Shown: positions 36,601-44,862 of the stretch, one piece after another
Layout: each line of letters starts with the position of its first letter
Position numbering within the stretch: position 1 is the first letter of the stretch
Source: Calditrichota bacterium
GTDB lineage: Bacteria > CLD3
NCBI GenBank assembly: GCA_008501735.1
Contig: QQUF01000008.1
Coordinates: 124,001 to 188,000, forward strand
Reading direction: 5' to 3'
DNA: 64,000 nt
Translations under genes and position numbers: made by a program
Notes under the pieces: generated by a model
The model's database searches: none
What the model saw: only the letters and a program-made list of their open reading frames with translations
What the model was told of the DNA's origin: nothing

Positions 36601-38640
36601 CATTTTCAAGTAACGATTACCCAAAACAAGCGAGTAAAAAAGCAACTTGTCAAGAAGCCTTCCTCTGTTTGCGTGAAAGAAAATTTCTGCTTCGGAGTAA
36701 TTTTTTCGCTCAAAATGCAAAGCGATTTCGGAGTGTTTTTCACGTCTTGCAGAAATTGTTTGCGAATCGTAAAGCAGTTTTTGAAGCTCTTTGTGTGAAA
36801 TTTTGTAAAGGTCTTTGTTTTCAAGTAAAATCCCTTTTCCGACTAATTCGTTAAGAGTCTCCCAAAAAATTTCTGACTTCATTTTTGTTAAAGTAAAAAT
36901 GTCTTCCGCTTTAACCGATTTCCCGGCAACTGCAAACCAAATGAGAATTTCTTTTTCAATTTTTGAAAGGTCTTTCAAATTTTTGGTAAGGATTCCGGCA
37001 AGGTTTTTAGAAAGTCTTGAAGTTTTAAGTTTTGCAGAGTTGACTTTCCAAAGAAAATTTTTGTTGTAAATGACTTTTGAGCTAACGAGAGATTTTATGG
37101 TTTCAAGAACAAAAAGCGGATTTCCTTCTGTTACGTCAAAAACTTTTCTGCTCAAAACTTCCGCTTCTTCAATTCTACTAAAAATTGAATTGATTAACTT
37201 CTGAACGTCTTTTTCTTCCAAGCCTTTAAGTTTAATTCCGTTTTTTTCAAACTTGGAGTTGTTTGAGCTAAACAAAAGATTGAAGTTTGGATTTGAAATT
37301 TTAAGGGTGATTTTTCGCAAAAGGTTTAGAGTTTGCGAGTCCACAGAATCACTGTTTTCCAAAATCAAAAGGTAGTTCTGCTTAAAATTTTCAAACAAAA
37401 ACTTAGTTGCTTCCGCCAAAAATCTTTCTTCTTCGGAAGGGCTTAAGTTTTCGGTTTGACTTCCATTTTCTACAAAAGTAGGAAGAATTTTACCAAGCAC
37501 TTTCCCAAACTTTTCTCTGACAATTTGAATTTCTTCTTTTGACAAAAATTTACAAAATCCTTCGAGAAGGTTCGTCAAAGTCGCAAAAGGAAAATTCGTC
37601 ATTTCCGACGCATCGCAAAACACAACTTTGTAGTCTTGAAGTTGAGCCAAAAATTTCACTTCCGAAAGCAAACGAGATTTACCAGAACCTGTTTCACCAA
37701 CAACTTCACAGACAAAAGATTTTTCTGCAAAAAGTTGGGTTTTGATTTCCGAAAGTTCTTTTTCACGCCCTTGAAAAGAATTGCTATTCACAAGATTTTC
37801 GAGGTGAGTTTTGGTGTTTTCTCTGACTTCAAACTCAACTGACAAATCAACAACACTCGCAAGTTCTTGCAAAACTTCCAAAGCATTCGGAAACCTATCA
37901 GAAGGTTCTTTTGCTAAAAGTTTAAGAATAATTTCTGAGACTTTTGTTGGGATTTCGGGATTAACTTTCTGAGGTTCTTCAGGCAAAAAATTTAGTTGTT
38001 GTTTGAGAATCCCGATTACCGAATTTCCTGCAAACGGAGATTTTCCTGTCGCAAGTTCGTAAAAAATCACGCCAAGCGAGTAAAGGTCAGCTCGTTGGTC
38101 AATTCCCAAACCTTTCGCTCTTTCGGGTGGAAGATAAGCGATTGTTCCGCTAATTTTCCCTTTGTTGTCGAAATTAAAATCTTCCGCAAGCCCGAAATCC
38201 ATCAGTTTAATTTGGAATTTATCGGAATCGGGATTTAGAACAAAAATGTTTGCAGGTTTCAAGTCGCAGTGAATTAGTTGCCTTGAGTGAACGTAGTCAA
38301 GAGCAAGACAAACCTCGAAAATCACTTTGTAAACTTGTTGCAGATTTTGGAATTGAATTTCCTTAAGAGTCTTTCCTTCGAGAAGTTCCATCAGAAAAAA
38401 GTAGGTTTCCAAACCGTTTTCAGAAGTCGAACCAAAGTCAAAAACTTGAACAATATTTTTGTGACGAAGTTTAGAGATTCTTGAAAACTCACGCTTGAAA
38501 CGGCTTGCACCAAAACTACCTTCCGAAAGTGTTTTGAGTGCAAAATACTTGTCTTTGTTCAGCGAATCGGCGACTTTGAAAACGGAACCCATTCCACCAG
38601 AACCAATTTCTTCAAGAATTTTATAACGGTTTAGAATCAT
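33649..38640 (-). CDS. Giant STPK-AAA-TPR-GAF-sigma54 activator protein
   Basis: 1663 residues. Domain order: Ser/Thr kinase at about 1-265 (GSGGMGS loop, K36, HCDLKPAN with D126, DFG D148); a regulatory ATPase with GETGSGKS at about 315-322; TPR repeats at about 700-1130; GAF at about 1180-1330; a sigma54-interacting AAA+ domain at about 1345-1580 with Walker A ATGTGKE and GAFTGA intact at about residue 1410; a Fis-type helix-turn-helix at the C-terminus (about 1635-1660). It couples phosphorylation sensing to activation of sigma54 promoters. The kinase catalytic set looks complete. The gene converges on the SUI1-like gene. Confidence 0.87.
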   Translation of the reverse strand: MILNRYKILEEIGSGGMGSVFKVADSLNKDKYFALKTLSEGSFGASRFKREFSRISKLRHKNIVQVFDFGSTSENGLETYFFLMELLEGKTLKEIQFQNLQQVYKVIFEVCLALDYVHSRQLIHCDLKPANIFVLNPDSDKFQIKLMDFGLAEDFNFDNKGKISGTIAYLPPERAKGLGIDQRADLYSLGVIFYELATGKSPFAGNSVIGILKQQLNFLPEEPQKVNPEIPTKVSEIILKLLAKEPSDRFPNALEVLQELASVVDLSVEFEVRENTKTHLENLVNSNSFQGREKELSEIKTQLFAEKSFVCEVVGETGSGKSRLLSEVKFLAQLQDYKVVFCDASEMTNFPFATLTNLLEGFCKFLSKEEIQIVREKFGKVLGKILPTFVENGSQTENLSPSEEERFLAEATKFLFENFKQNYLLILENSDSVDSQTLNLLRKITLKISNPNFNLLFSSNNSKFEKNGIKLKGLEEKDVQKLINSIFSRIEEAEVLSRKVFDVTEGNPLFVLETIKSLVSSKVIYNKNFLWKVNSAKLKTSRLSKNLAGILTKNLKDLSKIEKEILIWFAVAGKSVKAEDIFTLTKMKSEIFWETLNELVGKGILLENKDLYKISHKELQKLLYDSQTISARREKHSEIALHFERKNYSEAEIFFHANRGRLLDKLLFYSLVLGNRYLKMRFFDSSIRIYETALETLELLEPKIVIETVQNWSEKTQGKNSSIPSNWIENIQQFSESKGVSFVKVLLQKYVAMMQNELGETEKALETYFSLLEVAEEIGEEKQIGGISTDIAGIYVKLNDLAKAETFFEKASEIYEQISFKAGQMLVLNNLGAVYLKRNNYTKVLECYDKALTLAKELKNSYFQAVTLLNKAEVLGEFSTDYQEIFTNYEKSFRLAEKLKRNDILIRVWIAKGKLNLNLGNFDEVEKAISKTDLISQKTSITPEEKLYFTSLKAQKLFFEGKRSEVEEFCKKALRENSVESLEKNQLKFLLGKVVEPSEKNQIFTEVLENSVRLQNRTLEAFAICELAKTNRNVKSVDKVYQFGISLKNREIQIEALLAYSVLYFQERNYKLALENLQFALEENRVLGYKTYEFEIYSLLFEVFGVTNQKEKLSETAEKLLELAKVFNNAQTQNLVNEKMASQKPETAKNNLVTSNLENLLEVISAINSTKNLEELLALIVDKTLETTQAERGFLMLKNEQGELEFETARNFNREDLTEESLEISFSTVNQVFKTGSSVFADNIPKDDILSKQGSILDLDLKVILCVPLKLKNSVFGVIYVDSKFSANLLQESQLKIMEALASQAAIGIENARLYSLLETENRTLKQQIKTRFKFGQMIGKSPKMLEVYEKIEILTQRNVTVMITGATGTGKELVAKAIHYNSKRSKKPLVILNCAALPENLLESELFGYERGAFTGATERRKGKFEQADGGAIFLDEIGDMPLSTQAKILRLIQEKKFYRLGGDKEIEVNVRIIAATHRNLTEAVKKGDFRQDLFYRLNIAEISLPPLSERREDIPLLVKHFLEQFKKEHELPKLEITQEALEQLTNANWEGNIRELENFLEQWSIFAPNGILDVKNVPKKLVRAKGTGVQLDVSNEVDASKLRTYSDVKAIQKDFANSLQKDFFGRLLKKHNFNIAKTAEEAQIARPQLHNIVKDLGIGKD

Positions 38641-38681
38641 TTGGAAAAGATACTCACAAAAAATATTTTTGACAATTTTTT

Positions 38682-39260
38682 CTAACTCAAAAACTTATTG
38701 AGTTCTTTTACCAAATTGTGAACAGTTGTTGAAGGATTATTTTTTTCAGGGTTGAAAGTTCTAAAGTTAGCAAGAAGTTTTTCTGCATTTTCTATAGCCA
38801 ATTTCAGCTTTTTCTTATTTTCAAAAACTGAGTAGCTTGTATTCCTTTCATAATTTTCTCCAATCCTTTCTGAAATCTTCTGGTCCAAAGTGTTACGATG
38901 CATCGCTGAGTCGAAATAACCAAAATGTAACAAGAACCAAAGCTCAAAAGCTTGATTTGAGTAAGCAACTTGAATTCCTTCTTTCCGAGCTAAAATAAAG
39001 GCTTGATTAAAATTTTTTGCAGGAAAGTCATCACGGTCAAAAACACACCAAACTTGATTGTATTTATTGGGATTTTGATTTCTAATCGCTATTGTTTTTT
39101 TCACTAAACTTTCTGTGTTTGCTCCAATTCCTTCAATCTTAACCTCAACTTCCATTCCATTAAGTTTAAAACTTTTGAAATACTTTTCTTCCGTTTTACC
39201 TTCACAAATAATTAAAAAATGATTCTTTGCCCACTTCCTTCTATTTTTATTTCTGCTCAT
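38682..39260 (-). CDS. rloB: RloB-like protein, probable TOPRIM-type nuclease of an abortive infection pair
   Basis: About 192 residues from the ATG at 39260, which overlaps the RloA-like stop by 14 bases. The conserved pieces are IICEGKTEEKYF and, further on, VWCVFDRDDFP, which look like a TOPRIM Glu and a DxD pair. RloB-family proteins form two-gene loci with an AAA15 ATPase. The Lactococcus abortive-infection system AbiL has this composition, and RloB-like genes recur near restriction systems. I infer a phage-defence effector role. It could alternatively be a general nuclease. Confidence 0.75.
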   Translation of the reverse strand: MSRNKNRRKWAKNHFLIICEGKTEEKYFKSFKLNGMEVEVKIEGIGANTESLVKKTIAIRNQNPNKYNQVWCVFDRDDFPAKNFNQAFILARKEGIQVAYSNQAFELWFLLHFGYFDSAMHRNTLDQKISERIGENYERNTSYSVFENKKKLKLAIENAEKLLANFRTFNPEKNNPSTTVHNLVKELNKFLS

Positions 39261-40590
39261 TCTCAGCCTCAAAGTAAATTTCTTCCGGAAATCCAACCAA
39301 AGGCACAGCTCCGTAAAAACCTAAAAGGTAATTTTTATCGAATGTAGAATCGTTACGAGCTTTTTCTTTGAATTCTACCAATGAAAAAAGTTCAGTTGCA
39401 CCAAACCTGTCTTTTTCGGCAAACCAAATTTGGTCTCTTCTGAAAAAATTATTTGAAAGTAAATTTGTGTTATGAGTTGTAAAAATTAGTTGAGCATTAT
39501 TTTTGTTGAATTCACTGTTGAAAAGATTGACAATAAATTCCATTAAATTCGGGTGTAAACTTGATTCAAGTTCGTCAACAATCAAAATTTTCCCGTTTTC
39601 AAGAGCATCAATTACGTAGCCTGAAAGGTAGAAAAGTCTGCTCGTTCCATCAGACTCATTTTTATCTAAATCGAAATTTACTTCTGAAATTGGTTTACCA
39701 CTTTCGTCAAATTTTGAGTGTGAAATTAAAACATCGAATATATTTTCATTTGCTAAAGGGGAATTCATCGACTCAGAAATTTCTGAAAGCTCATTTTCGG
39801 TTAACCCTTGAAAAAGACTAATACCTTTTTGAAATAAATCATTGGTATTTTCTTTTGCTAAGACTTCAATAAATTTTTGCTCTAAAGTTCTTGGTTTAGT
39901 AAGAAAATCATTGATTCCTAAATCAGCAATTTTAAGAAAGTTTAGGATTTTATTTTTGAATTTTGGGTTTTGTGCTTTTTGAGGAGTAAAAGTTCTAAGC
40001 ACTCCATCAAAAAGCATCCTCAAATCGGAAAAATATTTCAAAACACCTGTCGAAATTTCTCCATTAAATTGTGCTACAACTGACACGAAAAGAGCATTTT
40101 TCCTCGTTTTATCTTCAAGCCCTTTTCCTTCCCTAAAATCTCTACCTAATTCAAATTCCTGTCCAACCCTTTTAAAAAGTTTTCTATCAGAACCTTTTGG
40201 AGCGCAAAGAAGCCATTCCGAATGGACTTTGTTCGCGTCAACTTCAAAGCCGTAAGTAAACCTTGTTCCTTTTTCTAAAAAAATAATTTCAAAAAATGAC
40301 GGTTTACCTTCTGTTTCAGTACTTAGGCGAAAATTTTCGACTTTGATTTTCTGAAAAACTTGAGACTCTTTTGAAGAATTTTGCACAAAACCTTTCATAA
40401 AATCCATTGCTTTGAGCAAGTTACTTTTACCACTTGCATTCGCACCGTAGATTTCCGCACTCTTAAGAAGTTTAAATTTTCCGCTTTCAAATGTATTTTT
40501 TGGGTGTTCTTTAATCGAAGCAGAAACCATACTAAAAGTAACGGTTTCTTTGAAAGAAAGGAAATTGCCAACACTAAATTCAATTAGCAT
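39247..40590 (-). CDS. rloA: RloA-like AAA15-family ATPase
   Basis: About 447 residues from the ATG at 40590 (MLIEFSVGNFLSFKE), preceded by AAGGT; the 44 codons upstream of it are A+T rich and not protein-like. It is an SMC/ABC-type ATPase with Walker A GANASGKSN at about residues 35-43, the Walker B/signature region ILIVDELESSLHP and the downstream THNTNLL. AAA15 proteins couple ATP use to partner effectors in RloAB/AbiL and related defence pairs. The next gene, RloB-like, is coupled by overlap. Confidence 0.85.
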   Translation of the reverse strand: MLIEFSVGNFLSFKETVTFSMVSASIKEHPKNTFESGKFKLLKSAEIYGANASGKSNLLKAMDFMKGFVQNSSKESQVFQKIKVENFRLSTETEGKPSFFEIIFLEKGTRFTYGFEVDANKVHSEWLLCAPKGSDRKLFKRVGQEFELGRDFREGKGLEDKTRKNALFVSVVAQFNGEISTGVLKYFSDLRMLFDGVLRTFTPQKAQNPKFKNKILNFLKIADLGINDFLTKPRTLEQKFIEVLAKENTNDLFQKGISLFQGLTENELSEISESMNSPLANENIFDVLISHSKFDESGKPISEVNFDLDKNESDGTSRLFYLSGYVIDALENGKILIVDELESSLHPNLMEFIVNLFNSEFNKNNAQLIFTTHNTNLLSNNFFRRDQIWFAEKDRFGATELFSLVEFKEKARNDSTFDKNYLLGFYGAVPLVGFPEEIYFEAENEQK

Positions 40591-40663
40591 AATTTTACCT
40601 TGTTTTTGTGTTTTTTGAGAAAATTTCTCATATTGGTTCAAAATAAAGCAAGACAAGTAAAAA

Positions 40664-41770
40664 TCAAAACCAAAAATTAAATCCCAAAAGCAAAGAGTTT
40701 GTTTTTTTTTGTTCTGAGTCAAAAGGCTTTTCGTGGCGGAATTTTGCTGTAATTTTTGTAAAAATGAAAGGGTAAAAATCTAAGCCGAAGCCAAATCTTT
40801 TCGCTCCGTTTTTGTCATTTTTGACTTCGTGGTTCGGGTCGTAAAGTTCGTAACTGCTTGAAAGATAAAGTCCTTGTTTGATTTTAAAAAAGACTTCGTT
40901 TAAAGATGCAATTTCAAGACCTCTGAAAGCATTTTCGGATTCAATAAAAGTTAAATCACCATTCCAAACAAGTCGCCAAAAGCCAAAAGTTCCGAAAAGG
41001 TTTGCAGCTTTGTTGTAACCGTGCTGCCTGTAAGTTCCGCCGAATGAGAAATTTACTGCTCGGATTGTTTTTGTGAATTCTGCTCGAATCGTGTGTGCCT
41101 TGTCTTTTGAACTTCCTTTTTGTAGCAAGTTGTTTCCGATTCTTGAGTTTCCGTCTGAAAAAGCGTAAAGAAGTTGCACCGATTCAAAAGGTGAAATTCC
41201 GAATTGAATTCCTGTGTCGATTTTCTTGGAATCGAAATCAAGTCCTTTTCCGTTTTCGCCGTTTCGCGTGTAATAAGTTTGGTTTGAAACTTTTAGTCCG
41301 AAGTCAGGAGCAAATTTTCCGATTTTTATAAAAACTCCAACACCTGAATTTTCTGCTTCCAAAAGTCCGAAAACCTCGTGTGAATTTTCACCGCTAAGGT
41401 CAATTTTGGAGTAAAAATTTAAGATTCGGTTTGGTTTGGCAGTTACGTAAAGATTTGCTTTTACTGAACCGAAACCGTCTTGGAATTCGCTTTTGTTGTT
41501 TTGTTTCCAAGTTGTTCCCAAATCTGCTCCGACAAAAATGAAGTCGTTTACTTCGCCGTCAAAATCTGTTTCCAAGTATTCCTGAACTGATTTTAAAGCA
41601 AGGTCTTCTTTGGAGAAAACTGTTGTTCCGTAATTGTTACGAATTCCGCCACCAGTTGGATTTGTGTGACAAAGTGAACAGTTTGCTCCGATTTCGGTTG
41701 CGTAACGTGGAAGCGAAAAAGCAAAACTTGTTGTTAGGAAAAATAGAGTTAAAGCTAAAATGTTTTTCAT
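40664..41770 (-). CDS. Outer membrane beta-barrel with an N-terminal single c-type haem site
   Basis: A 368-residue protein with a signal peptide (cleavage near SFAFS). Directly after it, GANCSLCHTNPTGGG gives a CxxCH haem site (C31, C34, H35). The rest is strand-rich with beta-barrel-like alternation and an aromatic C-terminus (SLLLGFNFWF). A cytochrome-like N-terminus fused to a barrel suggests electron transfer across or at the outer membrane. It is not one of the known multihaem porin-cytochrome families. A single-gene unit. Confidence 0.7.
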   Translation of the reverse strand: MKNILALTLFFLTTSFAFSLPRYATEIGANCSLCHTNPTGGGIRNNYGTTVFSKEDLALKSVQEYLETDFDGEVNDFIFVGADLGTTWKQNNKSEFQDGFGSVKANLYVTAKPNRILNFYSKIDLSGENSHEVFGLLEAENSGVGVFIKIGKFAPDFGLKVSNQTYYTRNGENGKGLDFDSKKIDTGIQFGISPFESVQLLYAFSDGNSRIGNNLLQKGSSKDKAHTIRAEFTKTIRAVNFSFGGTYRQHGYNKAANLFGTFGFWRLVWNGDLTFIESENAFRGLEIASLNEVFFKIKQGLYLSSSYELYDPNHEVKNDKNGAKRFGFGLDFYPFIFTKITAKFRHEKPFDSEQKKTNSLLLGFNFWF

Positions 41771-41911
41771 AGCTTCAATTTAATGGATTTGTTTGAGAAT
41801 TGAAAAAAGATGAAATTTATTTTTTGGAAATTTGGTTTTAATTTCAGAAGAGTTTTTTCACAGACCTTCTCGAAAATTTGTAACAGTACGTTTTAGTAAT
41901 GGAGGTTAAAA

Positions 41912-42031
41912 ATGGTCATTCAAAAATTTCAGAAACCTAAACTGAAACTTAATGCGAAGGCAAGAATTTATTTAATTGTCTACTCTTGTTTGACAGCAAT
42001 TCTTTTAGCTGTATCGTTTTTGTTGGAATAA
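41912..42031 (+). CDS. 39-residue single-pass membrane peptide
   Basis: ATG preceded by GGAGG with six bases spacing, an unusually good ribosome binding site for this genome. The first half is basic (KFQKPKLKLNAKAR) and the second half is hydrophobic (about 18-38), giving one membrane helix with the N-terminus inside. It is followed, 12 bases on, by a hairpin terminator. I do not recognise the family. Small size limits certainty. Confidence 0.6.
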   Translation: MVIQKFQKPKLKLNAKARIYLIVYSCLTAILLAVSFLLE

Positions 42032-42042
42032 TTTAAAAGCAA

Positions 42043-42069
42043 AAAGGCATCGCTTAGTTCGATGCCTTT
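42043..42069. terminator. Terminator shared by the small peptide gene and the aminotransferase
   Basis: Stem AAAGGCATCG and CGATGCCTTT around a seven-base loop. For the minus-strand aminotransferase it includes the last codons and the stop, then runs into TTTTTGC. For the plus-strand peptide it follows 12 bases after the stop. The hairpin overlaps coding sequence. Confidence 0.85.
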
Positions 42070-43127
42070 ATTGTTTCTTCTAAAGTCTTTAAAAATTTTT
42101 CTAATCTTTCTTGAGTCGTTTCGCCCATATGCGAAATTCGGAAAGTCTTAAACTTGATTTTTCCGTAACCTTTGTCGAATAAGTAACCTTTTTCTTTCAA
42201 AACTTTAGCAACCTTTTCAATGTCAATTTCTCTTGTGTTTGCAACGCAAGTTAGAGTTTCCGAGTGGTAACCTTCTTCCGAAAAAAGTTCAAATCCATTT
42301 TCAAGAACCCAGTTTCGTGCAAATTTTGCCATTGATTTATGACGTTTAAATCGGTTGTCCAAACCTTCTTCGAGGATTCTTTTAGTTTGAGTTTGAAGTC
42401 CGTAAATGTGCGGAATCGAAGGAGTGTAAGGAGTTTGGTTTTTCTTATAAAACTTGTCGTAAACTTCCAAATCAAAGTAGTAACCCTTGTTTTTTTGTTC
42501 TCTGCTTCTTTCCATCGCATTTTCGGAAACACACAAAAGTGCGTAACCTGAAGGAAGTCCCCAAGCTTTTTGCAAACTTGCAAAACAAGCGTCAACGCCA
42601 AGTTTGTCAATTTCGATTTTTACTCCAGCCATTGAACTGACCGAATCAATCAAAAACAAAACATCGGGAAATTCTCTTTTGAGCATTGAAGAAATTTCTT
42701 CGAGGTTTGCCAAAACTCCTGTTGAAGTTTCGTTGTGAGCGAGTGCTACTGCGTCGAATTTTCCTGTCAAAAGCCTTTCCCGAATTTGTTCAGGCTTTAC
42801 TGCTTTGCCCCAAGGAAGTTCGATTACTCCAACTTCTTTTCCACAAATCTCAGAAATTTCTGCCCAACGTTGGCTAAAAGCTCCGTTAACAACGTGCAGA
42901 ACTCCTTTGCCAACAAAATTTCGGGAAACAGCTTCCCAAGCTCCTGTTGCAGCACAAGTAAGTTGAAAAACTCTGTTTTGTGTGTAGAGGATTTTTTTTA
43001 GGTTTTGGTCAACTTCTGCAAAAAGTTCGGAAAATTCGGGAGCACGGTGTCCAGTCATTGGTTTTGTCAGACTTTGTGCGACATTTTGGTCAACGTTTGT
43101 CGGACCCGGAATGAATAATTCTAACAT
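42054..43127 (-). CDS. Class V PLP aminotransferase, alanine-glyoxylate/serine-pyruvate type
   Basis: A 357-residue protein. IPGPTNVDQNV start, the SVSSMAG cofactor site with D161, and PLP lysine K187 in ASLQKAWGLPSG are all present. The family exchanges amino groups between alanine, glyoxylate, serine and pyruvate; which one is used here is unclear. It starts six bases after a 101-residue protein gene, so they are coupled. The transcript ends in a terminator that overlaps the stop codon. Confidence 0.88.
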   Translation of the reverse strand: MLELFIPGPTNVDQNVAQSLTKPMTGHRAPEFSELFAEVDQNLKKILYTQNRVFQLTCAATGAWEAVSRNFVGKGVLHVVNGAFSQRWAEISEICGKEVGVIELPWGKAVKPEQIRERLLTGKFDAVALAHNETSTGVLANLEEISSMLKREFPDVLFLIDSVSSMAGVKIEIDKLGVDACFASLQKAWGLPSGYALLCVSENAMERSREQKNKGYYFDLEVYDKFYKKNQTPYTPSIPHIYGLQTQTKRILEEGLDNRFKRHKSMAKFARNWVLENGFELFSEEGYHSETLTCVANTREIDIEKVAKVLKEKGYLFDKGYGKIKFKTFRISHMGETTQERLEKFLKTLEETIKASN

Positions 43128-43133
43128 TCTTTT

Positions 43134-43439
43134 TTATTTTAATCCTTCAACAAGAAAATCAGCAAGGCTTTTGCATTCAGTGTCTGACATTTCTTCTGGC
43201 GAAATTCTTGAGTACTCGACTGAGTCTTTAATGATTTTTGGTAAATCCAAGCCATCAGTTTTGTAGTCATTTTCGTAGAAGTAAGTATAAATTTCTGTCG
43301 AAACTCTTCTCCGCGATTGAAAAGCGTGCATTGAATAGCTCATCAAATCGTTCGGGTCTTTTTGTTTCGTAAGTTTTTGTGTCCACTCGTCAACTAATTT
43401 GTTGAGTTGAGCAGCGAAGAGATTGTTGTGTTCAGGCAT
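43134..43439 (-). CDS. Unrecognised 101-residue helical protein before the aminotransferase
   Basis: A short, charged, mostly helical soluble protein (NLFAAQLNKLVDEWTQKL at the start, ISPEEMSDTECKSLADFL at the end). I do not recognise it. It ends six bases before the aminotransferase start. The ATG at 43439 follows AGGAAAA. Coding likelihood is moderate, supported by coupling and codon character. Confidence 0.55.
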   Translation of the reverse strand: MPEHNNLFAAQLNKLVDEWTQKLTKQKDPNDLMSYSMHAFQSRRRVSTEIYTYFYENDYKTDGLDLPKIIKDSVEYSRISPEEMSDTECKSLADFLVEGLK

Positions 43440-43609
43440 TTTTCATTTTCCTAAAAAATTGATTTCTAACGAGTGCCAAATTTAGCTTTTTTACAAGGAA
43501 AAGACAAATGAAATGAAAGATTGGAATTTAATGTTTTTCGTTTGTTTCCAAACCTTGTTTATCTTTGGCGAAACAGTGTTTTAAGTATGGAAAATTCTAA
43601 AGGAAAAAA

Positions 43610-44839
43610 ATGCCGATTTTTGATTCATTAATAAATCCAATTCCACCGATTCGGAGAGGAGTTCAAGCCGCTTCTTTCCAAAATGAAAATGGCGAAAACT
43701 CTTACGTCCTTTACGATTCGGAAGGTTACACGGAAAAACAATTAATTATGGCTGTCGAAGCATTTCCAATTTTACAGCTTTTCGATGGTAAAAATTCAGT
43801 CGAGTCGATAATCAAAAAACTGACTGAAGATTCAGGGGTTGAAATCGAAGAAAGTTTAATTTTAGGTTTTGCCCAACAACTTGATGAATGCTACTTTTTG
43901 GTAAGTGAAAATTTTAAAGAATTCAGAGACAAAGAAGAACAAGAGTTCATCGAAAGCAAAATCAGAACCTCCGTTTGTGCAGGAAATTCTTATTCGGACA
44001 AAAGAGAAGAACTTACAAAATTTTTCGAAAATCTTTTTGCCAAAGACAAATCAACTCCAAGTGAAGAAAAACCGCTTGGAATCGTTGTTCCTCACATTGA
44101 CTTGAGAATCGGAGCGGAAACTTACGTTCCTGCTTACAAAGAATTACAGAATTCAGAGGCAGAAACTTTCGTAATTTTCGGAACTTCACACTACGGTTAC
44201 GGCGACCTTTTTGTCCCAACTTCCAAAGATTTTGTAACACCTTTTGGAACTGTTGAAACTGACTCTGAACTTGTTGAACTTTTGCAGAAAAATTATCCTT
44301 TTCCTGCTCATTTTAAAGACTTGGCTCATAGACAAGAACACTCGATTGAGTTTCAAGTTTTATTTTTGCAACACGTTTTTAAAAACAGACCTTTTAAAAT
44401 TTTGCCAATCCTTTGCACCTCATTTTTCGGTTTTATGGACAAAGGAATTTCGCCAAAAAATGAAGAAATTTTTTCCTCTTTCACAAAAGCCTTAAACAAA
44501 GGAATAACTGAAACAGGAAGAAAAGTAAATTACATCGTTAGTGCAGACCTTGCTCACGTCGGCAAAAAGTTTGGCGATGAATTTCCTGCAAAAGAAATTT
44601 TGGAAAAACTCAAAAACGAAGACCAAAGCATTTTGGATTCGGCAGTTAGTTGCCAAGCAGAAGATTTTTATCAAAAAATTAGTGCTGTAAAAGACGAAAG
44701 ACGAATTTGTGGACTTCCACCAATTTACAGTTTCCTTGAAACAGCTAAGCCAAAAAGCGGAAAAATTTTAGCTTACGACCAATGGGACGAAGCTGAAAGA
44801 GAATCAGCTGTAACCTACGCAAGTGCAGTTTTTTACTAA
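43610..44839 (+). CDS. MEMO-family protein (AmmeMemoRadiSam system B-like) with an N-terminal PqqD-like extension
   Basis: A 409-residue protein. The C-terminal two-thirds is the MEMO fold, with LGIVVPHIDLRIG, VIFGTSHYGYG, HRQEHSIEFQVLFL and YIVSADLAHVGKKFGDE carrying the usual conserved histidines. Residues about 50-115 (LQLFDGKNSVESIIKKL to FAQQLDECYFL) resemble a PqqD-like or winged-helix binding domain. MEMO genes often stand with AMMECR1 and radical-SAM partners, but neither is present here. The metal-dependent reaction is not established. Confidence 0.85.
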   Translation: MPIFDSLINPIPPIRRGVQAASFQNENGENSYVLYDSEGYTEKQLIMAVEAFPILQLFDGKNSVESIIKKLTEDSGVEIEESLILGFAQQLDECYFLVSENFKEFRDKEEQEFIESKIRTSVCAGNSYSDKREELTKFFENLFAKDKSTPSEEKPLGIVVPHIDLRIGAETYVPAYKELQNSEAETFVIFGTSHYGYGDLFVPTSKDFVTPFGTVETDSELVELLQKNYPFPAHFKDLAHRQEHSIEFQVLFLQHVFKNRPFKILPILCTSFFGFMDKGISPKNEEIFSSFTKALNKGITETGRKVNYIVSADLAHVGKKFGDEFPAKEILEKLKNEDQSILDSAVSCQAEDFYQKISAVKDERRICGLPPIYSFLETAKPKSGKILAYDQWDEAERESAVTYASAVFY

Positions 44840-44862
44840 AATTTAATGACTTTGGAAGTGTT

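Noticed and set aside
43513-43585. A 23-codon hydrophobic frame before the MEMO gene
   Set aside because: Its possible ribosome binding site is too far away and it has no other support.
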